DNA of 39,768 nucleotides from Flavobacteriaceae bacterium (GTDB lineage Bacteria; Bacteroidota; Bacteroidia; Flavobacteriales; Flavobacteriaceae), in assembly GCA_002719315.1 (NCBI GenBank), contig PBHD01000012.1:326623-366390 (forward strand). The letters run 5' to 3'. This document shows, in pieces, positions 25,559 to 32,856 of this stretch. The position numbers and the translations under genes were made by a program. The notes under the pieces were generated by a model, which was given only the letters and a program-made list of their open reading frames with translations, was not told the DNA's origin and made no database searches. How positions within the stretch are numbered: the first letter of the stretch is position 1; each line of letters starts with the position of its first letter.

Positions 25559-26395
25559 TTATTCCATGTCCTTAAAATTATCAATATCTGATGAACTGGT
25601 AAGATCTGGCAGGTGTTCAAATACTTTATAACAAATTGTTGAATTTGGATTTTCTCTTATTAGAATCCTTACAGCTTCTGGTAATTCTTTTTCATTTCTT
25701 ATTTTATTTAAAGGACAATTTTTCACATATGAATATATCTCTGAGCCTGTGAAACTAAAAATATTCATACTTAGACCAATCTCTCCAGATTTATCTTTAT
25801 AACTATCAATAATATTTAAATCAGGTTTTTCAACTATATCCTTTAAATTATTTTTTGAATCCATTGAAATTACTGCAAATTTTGAGATTCTTTCTTTTTC
25901 ATAATTAAAAGCTGACCAACTATAACTTATCAAAGCATGAGGATGATTTCTTTTTTCTTTAAGTAAATTTAGAGTATTTACTGAATAAAGATTATCCCCA
26001 TTACATACAGTAAAAATATTTTTCTTAAGTTCAGGGAATTGATCTAATGCTTGAACAACTGCGTCTGAGGTTCCTAGGGGCTTTTCTCTTTCTTTTGGAA
26101 TATATTGTTTTACAAATTGAATGTTTGTGTTCCTGAAAGATTGAGACATTATAAACTCCTTAAAATCATCATTATCCTCGCCAGTTATTATATATATATT
26201 ATTATAATTAGCTTTAATGGCATTCTTTATAAGATAATAAATTAAAGGCCTACCCTCTTTCCCCAAAGGAATTAAACTTTTATGAGAATTATTAGCAATT
26301 TTAAATACATTGCTGTTAACCATTTCCTTTTTTAATGATTTTTTCATTCTACTAGAGGCACCAGCAGCCATAATAATTAAATTATCTCTTTTCAT
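25559..26395 (-). CDS. Nucleotidyltransferase (sugar-1-phosphate NTP transferase-like)
   Basis: GT-A/Rossmann-like NTP transferase. N-terminal LIIMAAGASSRMKKS is the nucleotide-binding loop, followed by HKSLIPLGKEGRPLIYYLIKNAI and the metal/substrate segment VCNGDNLYSV (~residue 135, Gly-Asp-Asn). At 278 aa it is typical for glucose-1-phosphate-type transferases. The nucleotide and sugar cannot be told from sequence. It has its own candidate promoter (TTTC-N21-TAATTTTG) 17 nt upstream and is followed by the beta-lactamase-fold lipoprotein, an unexpected partner. Confidence 0.86.
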   Translation of the reverse strand: MKRDNLIIMAAGASSRMKKSLKKEMVNSNVFKIANNSHKSLIPLGKEGRPLIYYLIKNAIKANYNNIYIITGEDNDDFKEFIMSQSFRNTNIQFVKQYIPKEREKPLGTSDAVVQALDQFPELKKNIFTVCNGDNLYSVNTLNLLKEKRNHPHALISYSWSAFNYEKERISKFAVISMDSKNNLKDIVEKPDLNIIDSYKDKSGEIGLSMNIFSFTGSEIYSYVKNCPLNKIRNEKELPEAVRILIRENPNSTICYKVFEHLPDLTSSSDIDNFKDME

Positions 26396-26411
26396 ATAAA
26401 AAATTTAATTT

Positions 26412-26444
26412 CAAAATTATAATTAAAATGCTTGTTATTTGAAA
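26412..26444 (-). promoter_or_regulatory. Predicted promoter of the nucleotidyltransferase operon
   Basis: The minus strand has TTTC (26444-26441), a 21-nt spacer, then TAATTTTG (26419-26412). The -7 box is a full match to TAnnTTTG and the -33 box differs at one base. The predicted start site lies within about 10 nt of the ATG at 26395. Confidence 0.45.
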
Positions 26445-26513
26445 AATACTTTTTTTATTAATTAATAGTTATGAAATCTTTATATTAAATTGATTATTTT
26501 TAAGCAAAAAAAA

Positions 26514-26600
26514 ATGGGAGTTGGAGGAACAGTAATTGGAAGTTTAGTTTTATGCTTGGTAATTGCGATTATTATTGAAATAAAAGAAAGGTATCTGTAA
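26514..26600 (+). CDS. Candidate 28-aa single-span membrane peptide
   Basis: Lies in the 310-bp gap 26396-26705, whose first 118 bp hold only the opposite-strand promoter. ATG to TAA encodes MGVGGTVIGSLVLCLVIAIIIEIKERYL: a glycine-rich start, one uninterrupted hydrophobic helix of ~18 residues and a charged KERYL tail, predicted C-in by the positive-inside rule. It is too short for the ORF track and no homologue is recognised. The architecture resembles tiny accessory subunits (CydX- or KdpF-sized) or type I toxins. No Shine-Dalgarno or clear promoter. Confidence 0.4.
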   Translation: MGVGGTVIGSLVLCLVIAIIIEIKERYL

Positions 26601-26609
26601 TTTTTAAAT

Positions 26610-26705
26610 TTGGCTTATTTTCTAAAAAATATAATAGTTTATAGTATTGTTATAGTACTTGTATTAATATTATATTTAGCTATAAGAGAGATGAAAAAAA
26701 AATAA
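26610..26705 (+). CDS. Candidate 31-aa single-span membrane peptide (TTG start)
   Basis: Starts 9 nt after the preceding mini-ORF and stops at 26705, exactly abutting the end of the convergent lipoprotein gene. It encodes (M)AYFLKNIIVYSIVIVLVLILYLAIREMKKK: one hydrophobic helix (~8-25) with a very basic C-terminal tail, the same design as its neighbour. It depends on a TTG start, since no ATG precedes the helix. TTG starts are used elsewhere in this window. Function unknown. Confidence 0.35.
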   Translation: MAYFLKNIIVYSIVIVLVLILYLAIREMKKK

Positions 26706-27068
26706 TTATTTAACTCTCTTACCTTCAATATCAAACATTCCCATAAATGTTCCTGTCAATTTATTTTTACTTATTTCTAATTCCATGAAAAGTTCATACT
26801 GTTGATACGTTGATTCTATTTCAAAAAATCCATTATTAACTTTAGATGAAATAACCTCAATAGACTCCTCTCCTTCAGGAAAATTAAAAGAAGATTCGTA
26901 ACCATTATTGGTCTTTGAAATAGATAACTCTAAAAATATATCTCCAATTTGATCTACATCAAAAATTGTCATATTATAATTTCCAACATAAGGATCAGAA
27001 TTAACATTTTTACTAATACCACATGAAAAAGTAAAAACTAAAAAAAATAAACAAATTGTTTTTTTCAT
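26706..27068 (-). CDS. Small lipoprotein of unknown function (120 aa)
   Basis: The N terminus MKKTICLFFLVFTFSCG is a lipoprotein signal with lipobox Cys ~16. The mature ~104 residues are predicted as alternating beta strands (YNMTIFDVDQIGDIFLELSIS, FFEIESTYQQYELFMELEIS, KLTGTFMGMF), resembling a small lipocalin-like or beta-barrel fold. It lies 8 bp downstream of another beta-rich lipoprotein gene, so the two probably form an operon. No family name is supportable. Confidence 0.7.
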   Translation of the reverse strand: MKKTICLFFLVFTFSCGISKNVNSDPYVGNYNMTIFDVDQIGDIFLELSISKTNNGYESSFNFPEGEESIEVISSKVNNGFFEIESTYQQYELFMELEISKNKLTGTFMGMFDIEGKRVK

Positions 27069-27076
27069 AATGTTTA

Positions 27077-27535
27077 TTATTGTTCAATTTTATTCCAAAT
27101 AGTAATTGCTCCATCAAATTGATCAGTCCATGTCATTTGATTTCCAGAAACTGTAATGTTGTATATACTAACCTCAATCAAACCCTTAGTAAAAGTATAT
27201 TCATTTGAATCTTTAGTTCTTTCCCAAGTCCATATAGTAACTTCAGCCGCCTCACATGAATTAGAGTCATAATCAGGTAATACAATATTTGTAGTAACTA
27301 ATTCCTCGGTTATAGAAACTGTCCAAGCCATACAATCATACTCAGGAATTAAAGAAACTAAAGTTTCTTTAAGTTCATCCCATACTATTGTTTCTCCATC
27401 ACCTGAAATAGAATACACTTGCCAATTACCAAGTATAGGGTCAGGAGGTGAGGCTTCATCTTTTTTACACCCTAATACTAGACTGAATATTAAAAAATAT
27501 AATGATATTTTTATTATTAACTTCTTTACCATCAT
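27077..27535 (-). CDS. Lipocalin-like lipoprotein (152 aa)
   Basis: Membrane-anchored beta-rich protein. The signal MMVKKLIIKISLYFLIFSLVLGC ends in a lipobox, followed by a short linker KKDEASPPDP and then GNWQVYSISGDGETIVW..., the ILGNW-type opening of Bacteroidota lipocalin-like domains, with two further Cys (in EYDCMAWTV and SNSCEAAEV) that could form a disulphide. The ORF track starts at a TTG (27553) that lies within the predicted -7 box; ATG 27535 (or 27532) is the better start. Ligand unknown. Confidence 0.75.
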   Translation of the reverse strand: MMVKKLIIKISLYFLIFSLVLGCKKDEASPPDPILGNWQVYSISGDGETIVWDELKETLVSLIPEYDCMAWTVSITEELVTTNIVLPDYDSNSCEAAEVTIWTWERTKDSNEYTFTKGLIEVSIYNITVSGNQMTWTDQFDGAITIWNKIEQ

Positions 27536-27550
27536 TATTGTATTATTTTT

Positions 27551-27558
27551 CAAAAATA
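27551..27558 (-). promoter_or_regulatory. Possible -7 element before the lipocalin-like lipoprotein gene
   Basis: The minus strand reads TATTTTTG, a full match to TAnnTTTG, 15 nt before ATG 27535. It overlaps the TTG at which the ORF track starts, arguing against that start. No clear TTTG box lies upstream. Confidence 0.4.
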
Positions 27559-27598
27559 AACTTTAGATTATTAAAATGACTATTATCTTAATGTTTTT

Positions 27599-28534
27599 TT
27601 AATTAGATTCTTCTTCACTTTCTTGATTATCCTCTTCAATTTCCGTGTCAGATTCTTTAACTAAGTTCTCAAATTTAATTCTTAAAACTACTTCATGAGT
27701 TGTAAGGTTTAATCGTGAAAGTATATTTCCACTAGGTGTTTGATATGCATATCCCAAATCTATACCCTTTGAAATATTAATTAATGACATAACAGAAAAC
27801 GATGAGTTTAAAACTAAAGAAACTCCAATTTCATATTTATTTTTATATGCAAAAAAATTATTTATTTCTTTATTTAAAGGCAACCCCTTTACTTTTCTGA
27901 GCATAATTCCAGGTTTCATTTCAAAATCCTTTGATATATCAAAAGAATATCCCATACCTATATAATTATGAATTCTTTCTTTTGCACTTATCATCATATC
28001 CTTATCTCTTTTTACCTTGAAAAATCTTGGAATTGAAAGAGATAACCACAACTTTTCTCCCTTTAAATATAACCCAGCTCCAAAATTAGGGTTAAAACGA
28101 CTTAAACTAATTTTAGAAGGGTCTAAATAATTACTTGTAGAAATTAATTCTTCAGTATCTGCTTTGTAAAAATTTCCTCCTCCCTTAAGTCCAAGGAAAA
28201 GTTTAGTGGTTTCATTAATTTGCAATTTATAAGAAAAATCTATGTACATAAAAGTCTGGTTTTCAATGAAAACTTTATCGGACTCAATAGAAATTCCCAA
28301 TCCAAGATTTTTCTTTCGTTCAGATGAAAAAGACATAACTAGAGTTCTTGGAGCATTATCAATATTCATCCACTGATTTCTTGACGTTAAGGATAAAACA
28401 TCTTTTCCTTCTGCCCCAGCATAAGCAGGATTAATAATATTCATTTGATATCTATATAAAGTCAAATATGATTGCTGTTGAGAGTAAATCAACATGGGTA
28501 AAAAAATTACTATGATTTTAAAAAGTCTATTCAT
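27599..28534 (-). CDS. Type IX secretion system outer-membrane protein, PorP/SprF family
   Basis: PorP/SprF proteins are outer-membrane beta barrels; in gliding bacteria SprF is needed for surface delivery of its neighbouring adhesin SprB. At 311 aa it has a signal peptide (MNRLFKIIVIFLPMLIYSQQ), the family's N-terminal hallmark YRYQMNIINPAYAGAEGKDVLSL, SRNQWMNIDNAPRTLVMSFS, and multiple amphipathic strands up to the acidic tail EEDNQESEEES. It lies 3 bp after the giant HYR/TSP3 gene, the usual partner arrangement in which a SprF paralogue serves the adjacent type B CTD cargo. Confidence 0.94.
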   Translation of the reverse strand: MNRLFKIIVIFLPMLIYSQQQSYLTLYRYQMNIINPAYAGAEGKDVLSLTSRNQWMNIDNAPRTLVMSFSSERKKNLGLGISIESDKVFIENQTFMYIDFSYKLQINETTKLFLGLKGGGNFYKADTEELISTSNYLDPSKISLSRFNPNFGAGLYLKGEKLWLSLSIPRFFKVKRDKDMMISAKERIHNYIGMGYSFDISKDFEMKPGIMLRKVKGLPLNKEINNFFAYKNKYEIGVSLVLNSSFSVMSLINISKGIDLGYAYQTPSGNILSRLNLTTHEVVLRIKFENLVKESDTEIEEDNQESEEESN

Positions 28535-28537
28535 TTT

Positions 28538-31500
28538 TTACTTTGTTAAATAAAACCATCCTTTATAATCAATAACTTTGTCTCCATTTAAATCAATCAT
28601 ATATAAATAACTTGATTCGGGAGCTGGATTACCTTTATAATAACCATTCCAATCATTATTATATTGCTTTTTATTTAATAAAAGGTTCCCCGCTCGAGAA
28701 TAAATCCAAACTTCGTTATTGGGAAATCTTTCAATTGGAATAATTTCCCAATTATCATTAATTCCATCACCATTTGGAGAAATAAACTCTGAGATTAATA
28801 TTTCATCATAATTAAATGGATTTAAATCAATCAAATCTATAATCCCATCATTATCTTTATCATTGTCATCGCAATCTAAAATCCCATCATTATCATAATC
28901 AGGACTCATTGAATTTTCATCTAATGGATCAGATCCGCAATTTATTTCAGCTATATCACTTTGAGTATCATTGTCATCATCCAAATCAATACAATTTGGT
29001 AAGCCGTCATTATCATAATCCGGACTCAAAGAATTCTCATTAAGAGGATCTGAGTTACATTCAATTTCTACTATATCGGATTGACCATCATTATCATCAT
29101 CATCATCACAGGCATTACCAATTAAATCTAAATCATAATCTCTTTGATCGGGGTTAAAAATATTTATACAATTATCACATGCGTCTCCAAAAGTATCCTC
29201 ATCAGTATCCAATTGATCAGGATTAAAAACATTAAAACAATTATCTCTTTTTCCAGCAATTCCATCTCCATCATAATCTTGTGGAAAACTCTTTTTATCC
29301 TTTGGTAATGTCCCTTCAAAAATTTCTTCCTCATCTGAAAAACCATCATTATCATCATCTAAATCAATACAGTCTGGTAATCCATCTAAATCCGTATCCG
29401 TTGAAAAAAACATGAAATTAAGTGGATCTGAACCACATATATTTTCATACTCATCTAATTGACCATCATTATCATCATCATCATCATAAAAATTAATTAT
29501 TCCATCATTATCTGTGTCTAAAGGAAAATCATTATTATCATTAGGTGATGTGCCAACTAAATCCTCAATAATATCTGAAAATCCATCTCCATCATCATCT
29601 AAATCTTCGGGATTTATTAGCCCATCTCCATCTATATCAATTGGAATACTATTATCGTCTAAAGGATCACTATTATTAATAATTTCTATATCATCTGAAA
29701 ATCCATCTCCATCATCATCGTTATCAGAATTATTTCCAATATTATCTCCATCAGTATCTAGCCACTCAATAGGATCATTAGGAAAAGCATCTACACTGTC
29801 TAAAAATCCATCACCATCCGAATCTGGATCTGTAGTGGGAGTACTTGTAGTTGAAGTAGAACATAAAGAAGATGATAAAATAGTAACGTTAACTATAACT
29901 TCATCTGTATTTCCTGAACTATCTGTAGCTAACAAGGTAACTTGTTTTACACCAACATCATTACAACTAAAAGTAAGTATTCCACTTTTCAAAAAAGCTC
30001 CAGAATTCCTTTTAGCAGATAAATTAACAGGATCATTAGGATTGTTTGGGTTTTGAGATTGGTTATTATCAAATTTAGTAATCCCAAAAGACTCTAATAA
30101 ACAGTTGTCAGAACTACCTGCATTTATTTGATCTTTAGTTACAGTAGCTATACCGTTTCTATTTAACTCAATAACAATATCTCTTCCTCTAGCAACAGGT
30201 TTCTCGTCATCTATAACAGTTACTGTTTGCGTTGCAATTGCAATATTGCCAGAAGAATCTTCTACAGTCCAAGTCACAGTTGTTACACCAATCTGAAAAG
30301 TATCAGGAGCGTTATTTGTAACCGAGGCTACACTACAATCATCATTTGTGATTTCGGTTCCTAAATCAACAGCTGAGGCAGTGCATAACCCAGGATCAAC
30401 CCCAACTATTGGATTAGAATCAATCATAATAGTTGGATCAGTATTGTCATTAAAGAAAACATTTTGAGTAGCCGTAGATATGTTTCCTGATGAATCGCTA
30501 ACAGTCCATGTTACAATAGTATTTCCCGCAGGAAAAGTTGGAGGTGCATTATTAGAAATTGTATAAGTGCAATTATCATTTATTGTTGGATCTCCTAAAA
30601 CAATCACACAAGAATCTGAGTTAATATCAGCAGGTGGAGTAATAATAGGGATTGATAAATCTACAATTGTAACTGTCTGAACTAAAGTAGTTTGATTTCC
30701 TGTATCATCTGAAAAAACATAAGTTACCGAATGTATTCCCACATCAAATTGAGCAGGTATATTATCAGTTATACTTATAGATGATTGACAATTATCTGTT
30801 GGGTCTGCAGCATATTGCATTAAGATACCGCGATTAACAGTTTTAAAACATTTACCAACATCGGTTTCTAAAGTAATGGGAGTTACAGTTGCCGTTGGAG
30901 GAGTATTATCTGTAATAGTTATTAATTGTGTTTTTGATGTAATATTACTGGAAGAATCTTCTGCTTGCCATATAACAGCTGTTTGACCCGAGGGGAAAAT
31001 ATAACCATCGGGAATACTTTTTGTAATTGTTGGTGTTGGTCCACAATTATCAGCTGTATTTGCAGCCAAAAGAGCTAAACTACAATCAGTAGAATTGACA
31101 TCTACAGGAATTGTTAAATTAGGAAATTCATTATCTATTACTAAAATTGTTTGAGTTACAGTAGTTGAATTACTAGCATTATCTGTAACCATCCAATTTA
31201 TTGTGGTTAAGCCTTTACTATATTGGTTATTTAATGGCTTATCACTAACTATTGAAACTGAACAAGTTTCAAGAACTACTGGTAACCCAATATCTAAAAT
31301 AGTTGCAAAACAATCTCCAGGATCAGTATCAGCTGTTATACTTGCAGGCGCTGAAACTGAAGGAGGTATATTATCAGATAATGGCACAATAATAGTTTTC
31401 GTAACTGTAAATATCAAACCATTTGTAAGAACAGCAGTTAATGATATTGTTCTTGAATTATTCTGATTAGATGGTAAATAAAGATGAGTTAAACTTGTGG

Positions 31501-32317
31501 TAAGTGATGGAGTTGCTAGATTTATTGTTGTAGTTTCTCCATCTCCAAAATCTAAAATCCATTGACTAGCCGGTGGTGGAGCCGCTCTAACATCAATATT
31601 ATCTAATCCCCAATTATCATAATAATAATTAGATGAAAAAGGCTGACGCCATCTGAATTTAGTATTTGCAGATTTTGCTGCTTCCGGAATTGATACACTA
31701 TTTTTATTCCACCAATACCAATCACAATTTGGCTGACCATCTCCACATGTAGCCCAAGTCGTTATGTTAATCCAATTACCTCCATTTTTTGAATACTGTA
31801 AGTAAACTTGTTCAGACGGATTATCGGGTGTTTCACAATTTTGAGGAGCATCATCACCATTCCATACTGTTCTATTATCTGGATCATCAGAAGCATAACG
31901 AATATCAAAATCAATTATTCCTCCTGCATTAACATCCAATGAATTAGTTTCAACGTATCTTTCTCCTAAAGAATTATTAAAAAATCGATTGTTATCATTT
32001 TGACCACCAGAATTATATACCGTGGCCCAAAAATATGGACTTCCATCTGTAGGTGAGCCATCATTATAACTAGATGCTCTCTCTCCTGTACATGGTGTTC
32101 CGATAGTAAATGCAGTAGAGTCCCATCCTTCTGGAAGAGTTCCTGTATTAAAATCAAAACCTGTCAAACTAATTTCATTTGGCACTGACAAATCAAAACT
32201 TATTAACGTCCCACTGCAAGTAGTAGATAATAATGTATCCGTTATAGTTAAAGTCTGTGCAAAAGAAAAATTTACAACAAACAAAAAAAAATATTTTAAA
32301 TTATTTAATTTCAACAA
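28538..32317 (-). CDS. Giant HYR/TSP3 cell-surface protein with T9SS type B sorting domain
   Basis: 1259-aa exported protein. Order: signal peptide (1-21, ending SFAQ); a jelly-roll/reeler-like N-terminal region (~50-245, FDFNTGTLPEGWD, with several Cys); a PKD-like domain (DFGDGETTT, ~255-315); about five HYR domains (~318-710, recurring TVTWTVSDSSGN and paired Cys) plus one more Ig-like domain; 8-10 thrombospondin type-3 Asp repeats (~830-1165, DxDxDGxxD, calcium-binding in known cases); and a gliding-motility-associated CTD (EFISPNGDGINDNWEI to KGWFYLTK). T9SS probably exports and anchors it. It starts at TTG 32317 (or 32314), overlapping the upstream gene by 17 nt; no ATG is available. 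It is followed by PorP/SprF. Confidence 0.94.
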   Translation of the reverse strand: MLKLNNLKYFFLFVVNFSFAQTLTITDTLLSTTCSGTLISFDLSVPNEISLTGFDFNTGTLPEGWDSTAFTIGTPCTGERASSYNDGSPTDGSPYFWATVYNSGGQNDNNRFFNNSLGERYVETNSLDVNAGGIIDFDIRYASDDPDNRTVWNGDDAPQNCETPDNPSEQVYLQYSKNGGNWINITTWATCGDGQPNCDWYWWNKNSVSIPEAAKSANTKFRWRQPFSSNYYYDNWGLDNIDVRAAPPPASQWILDFGDGETTTINLATPSLTTSLTHLYLPSNQNNSRTISLTAVLTNGLIFTVTKTIIVPLSDNIPPSVSAPASITADTDPGDCFATILDIGLPVVLETCSVSIVSDKPLNNQYSKGLTTINWMVTDNASNSTTVTQTILVIDNEFPNLTIPVDVNSTDCSLALLAANTADNCGPTPTITKSIPDGYIFPSGQTAVIWQAEDSSSNITSKTQLITITDNTPPTATVTPITLETDVGKCFKTVNRGILMQYAADPTDNCQSSISITDNIPAQFDVGIHSVTYVFSDDTGNQTTLVQTVTIVDLSIPIITPPADINSDSCVIVLGDPTINDNCTYTISNNAPPTFPAGNTIVTWTVSDSSGNISTATQNVFFNDNTDPTIMIDSNPIVGVDPGLCTASAVDLGTEITNDDCSVASVTNNAPDTFQIGVTTVTWTVEDSSGNIAIATQTVTVIDDEKPVARGRDIVIELNRNGIATVTKDQINAGSSDNCLLESFGITKFDNNQSQNPNNPNDPVNLSAKRNSGAFLKSGILTFSCNDVGVKQVTLLATDSSGNTDEVIVNVTILSSSLCSTSTTSTPTTDPDSDGDGFLDSVDAFPNDPIEWLDTDGDNIGNNSDNDDDGDGFSDDIEIINNSDPLDDNSIPIDIDGDGLINPEDLDDDGDGFSDIIEDLVGTSPNDNNDFPLDTDNDGIINFYDDDDDNDGQLDEYENICGSDPLNFMFFSTDTDLDGLPDCIDLDDDNDGFSDEEEIFEGTLPKDKKSFPQDYDGDGIAGKRDNCFNVFNPDQLDTDEDTFGDACDNCINIFNPDQRDYDLDLIGNACDDDDDNDGQSDIVEIECNSDPLNENSLSPDYDNDGLPNCIDLDDDNDTQSDIAEINCGSDPLDENSMSPDYDNDGILDCDDNDKDNDGIIDLIDLNPFNYDEILISEFISPNGDGINDNWEIIPIERFPNNEVWIYSRAGNLLLNKKQYNNDWNGYYKGNPAPESSYLYMIDLNGDKVIDYKGWFYLTK
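28802..29831 (-). repeat. DNA encoding the thrombospondin type-3 calcium-repeat array
   Basis: The segment is built of degenerate repeats rich in GAT codons (plus-strand appearance CCATCATTATCATCATC), encoding DxDxDGxxDxxE/D units. The units are not identical but share long runs, giving internal homology that could recombine. Confidence 0.8.
28881..29120 (-). repeat. 120-bp tandem duplication inside the TSP3 array
   Basis: Bases 28881-29000 and 29001-29120 align with a period of exactly 120 bp (40 codons): TCATTATCATAATC and the ..SPDYDNDG.. stretch recur at the same offset, with scattered substitutions. This is an older in-frame duplication that extended the array by one module. Confidence 0.65.
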
Positions 32318-32702
32318 AATTTATACTTGATAATTTAAATTCTCTAGTAGTTAATTTTTTTTGGCTCATATTGTCAGAATAAAATAATTTTAGATTACTT
32401 TTTTTATCACATTTTCCTTCTTTGGATTCGCTTTTACCAAGAATAACAATTACTTTCTCTTCTTCTTTTTGTCTTGGATTTATAGGATCTCCTAAAACAA
32501 AATCTATAACTAAATTTTTATTTGTTTTATTGGAAGCTTTTATTAAATAGAAGCTAAAATCAAACCCATTTTTAATATCATTACATCTTTCTAATCTATA
32601 TGATATCATGAAATTATCATTTTCATAATAAGGTATCCATAAATCTTCTTGATTTGGTATGGATAATGTAAAAAAAATGAAAAAATAATTTAAAATTGAC
32701 AT
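32301..32702 (-). CDS. Hypothetical small protein heading the T9SS surface operon (133 aa)
   Basis: The N-terminal MSILNYFFIFFTLSIPN is hydrophobic and may be a signal peptide, so the product is probably exported. The mature part is mixed beta/charged, ending NFVEIK, with two Cys (~39 and ~98). No family recognised. Its 3' end overlaps the adhesin gene's TTG start by 17 nt, implying translational coupling, and a -7 promoter element lies just upstream. It is first of three genes with the HYR/TSP3 protein and PorP/SprF. An accessory role in adhesin delivery is only inference. Confidence 0.7.
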   Translation of the reverse strand: MSILNYFFIFFTLSIPNQEDLWIPYYENDNFMISYRLERCNDIKNGFDFSFYLIKASNKTNKNLVIDFVLGDPINPRQKEEEKVIVILGKSESKEGKCDKKSNLKLFYSDNMSQKKLTTREFKLSSINFVEIK

Positions 32703-32723
32703 TATATAACTACTTAATTAGTG

Positions 32724-32731
32724 CAAATCTA
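32724..32731 (-). promoter_or_regulatory. Possible -7 element of the T9SS surface operon
   Basis: The minus strand reads TAGATTTG, a full match to TAnnTTTG, 21 nt before the ATG of the 133-aa gene. The nearest TTTTTG box upstream is at a 26-nt spacing (expected 19-21), so the -33 half is weak. Confidence 0.4.
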
Positions 32732-32856
32732 AATTACTAATTATTAAAACTAAAAAACAAAAAGATGAATTGATTTTTTTAAAATACTTATTATAGAAAA
32801 AATGGAGATTTTAAATTAGTAATATTACTAAAATCGAATTTATTTTGACTTAATTC

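Noticed and set aside
29060-29110. CRISPR-like array from the repeated CATTATCATCATC pattern
   Set aside because: The repeats are in-frame coding repeats of the TSP3 domain, without uniform spacers or cas genes.
29514-30056. 180-aa plus-strand ORF rich in Ser/Pro
   Set aside because: It is antisense to the Asp-codon repeats of the TSP3 adhesin; its SSENPSPSSS-like repeats are the complement of the GAT-rich array, not a gene.
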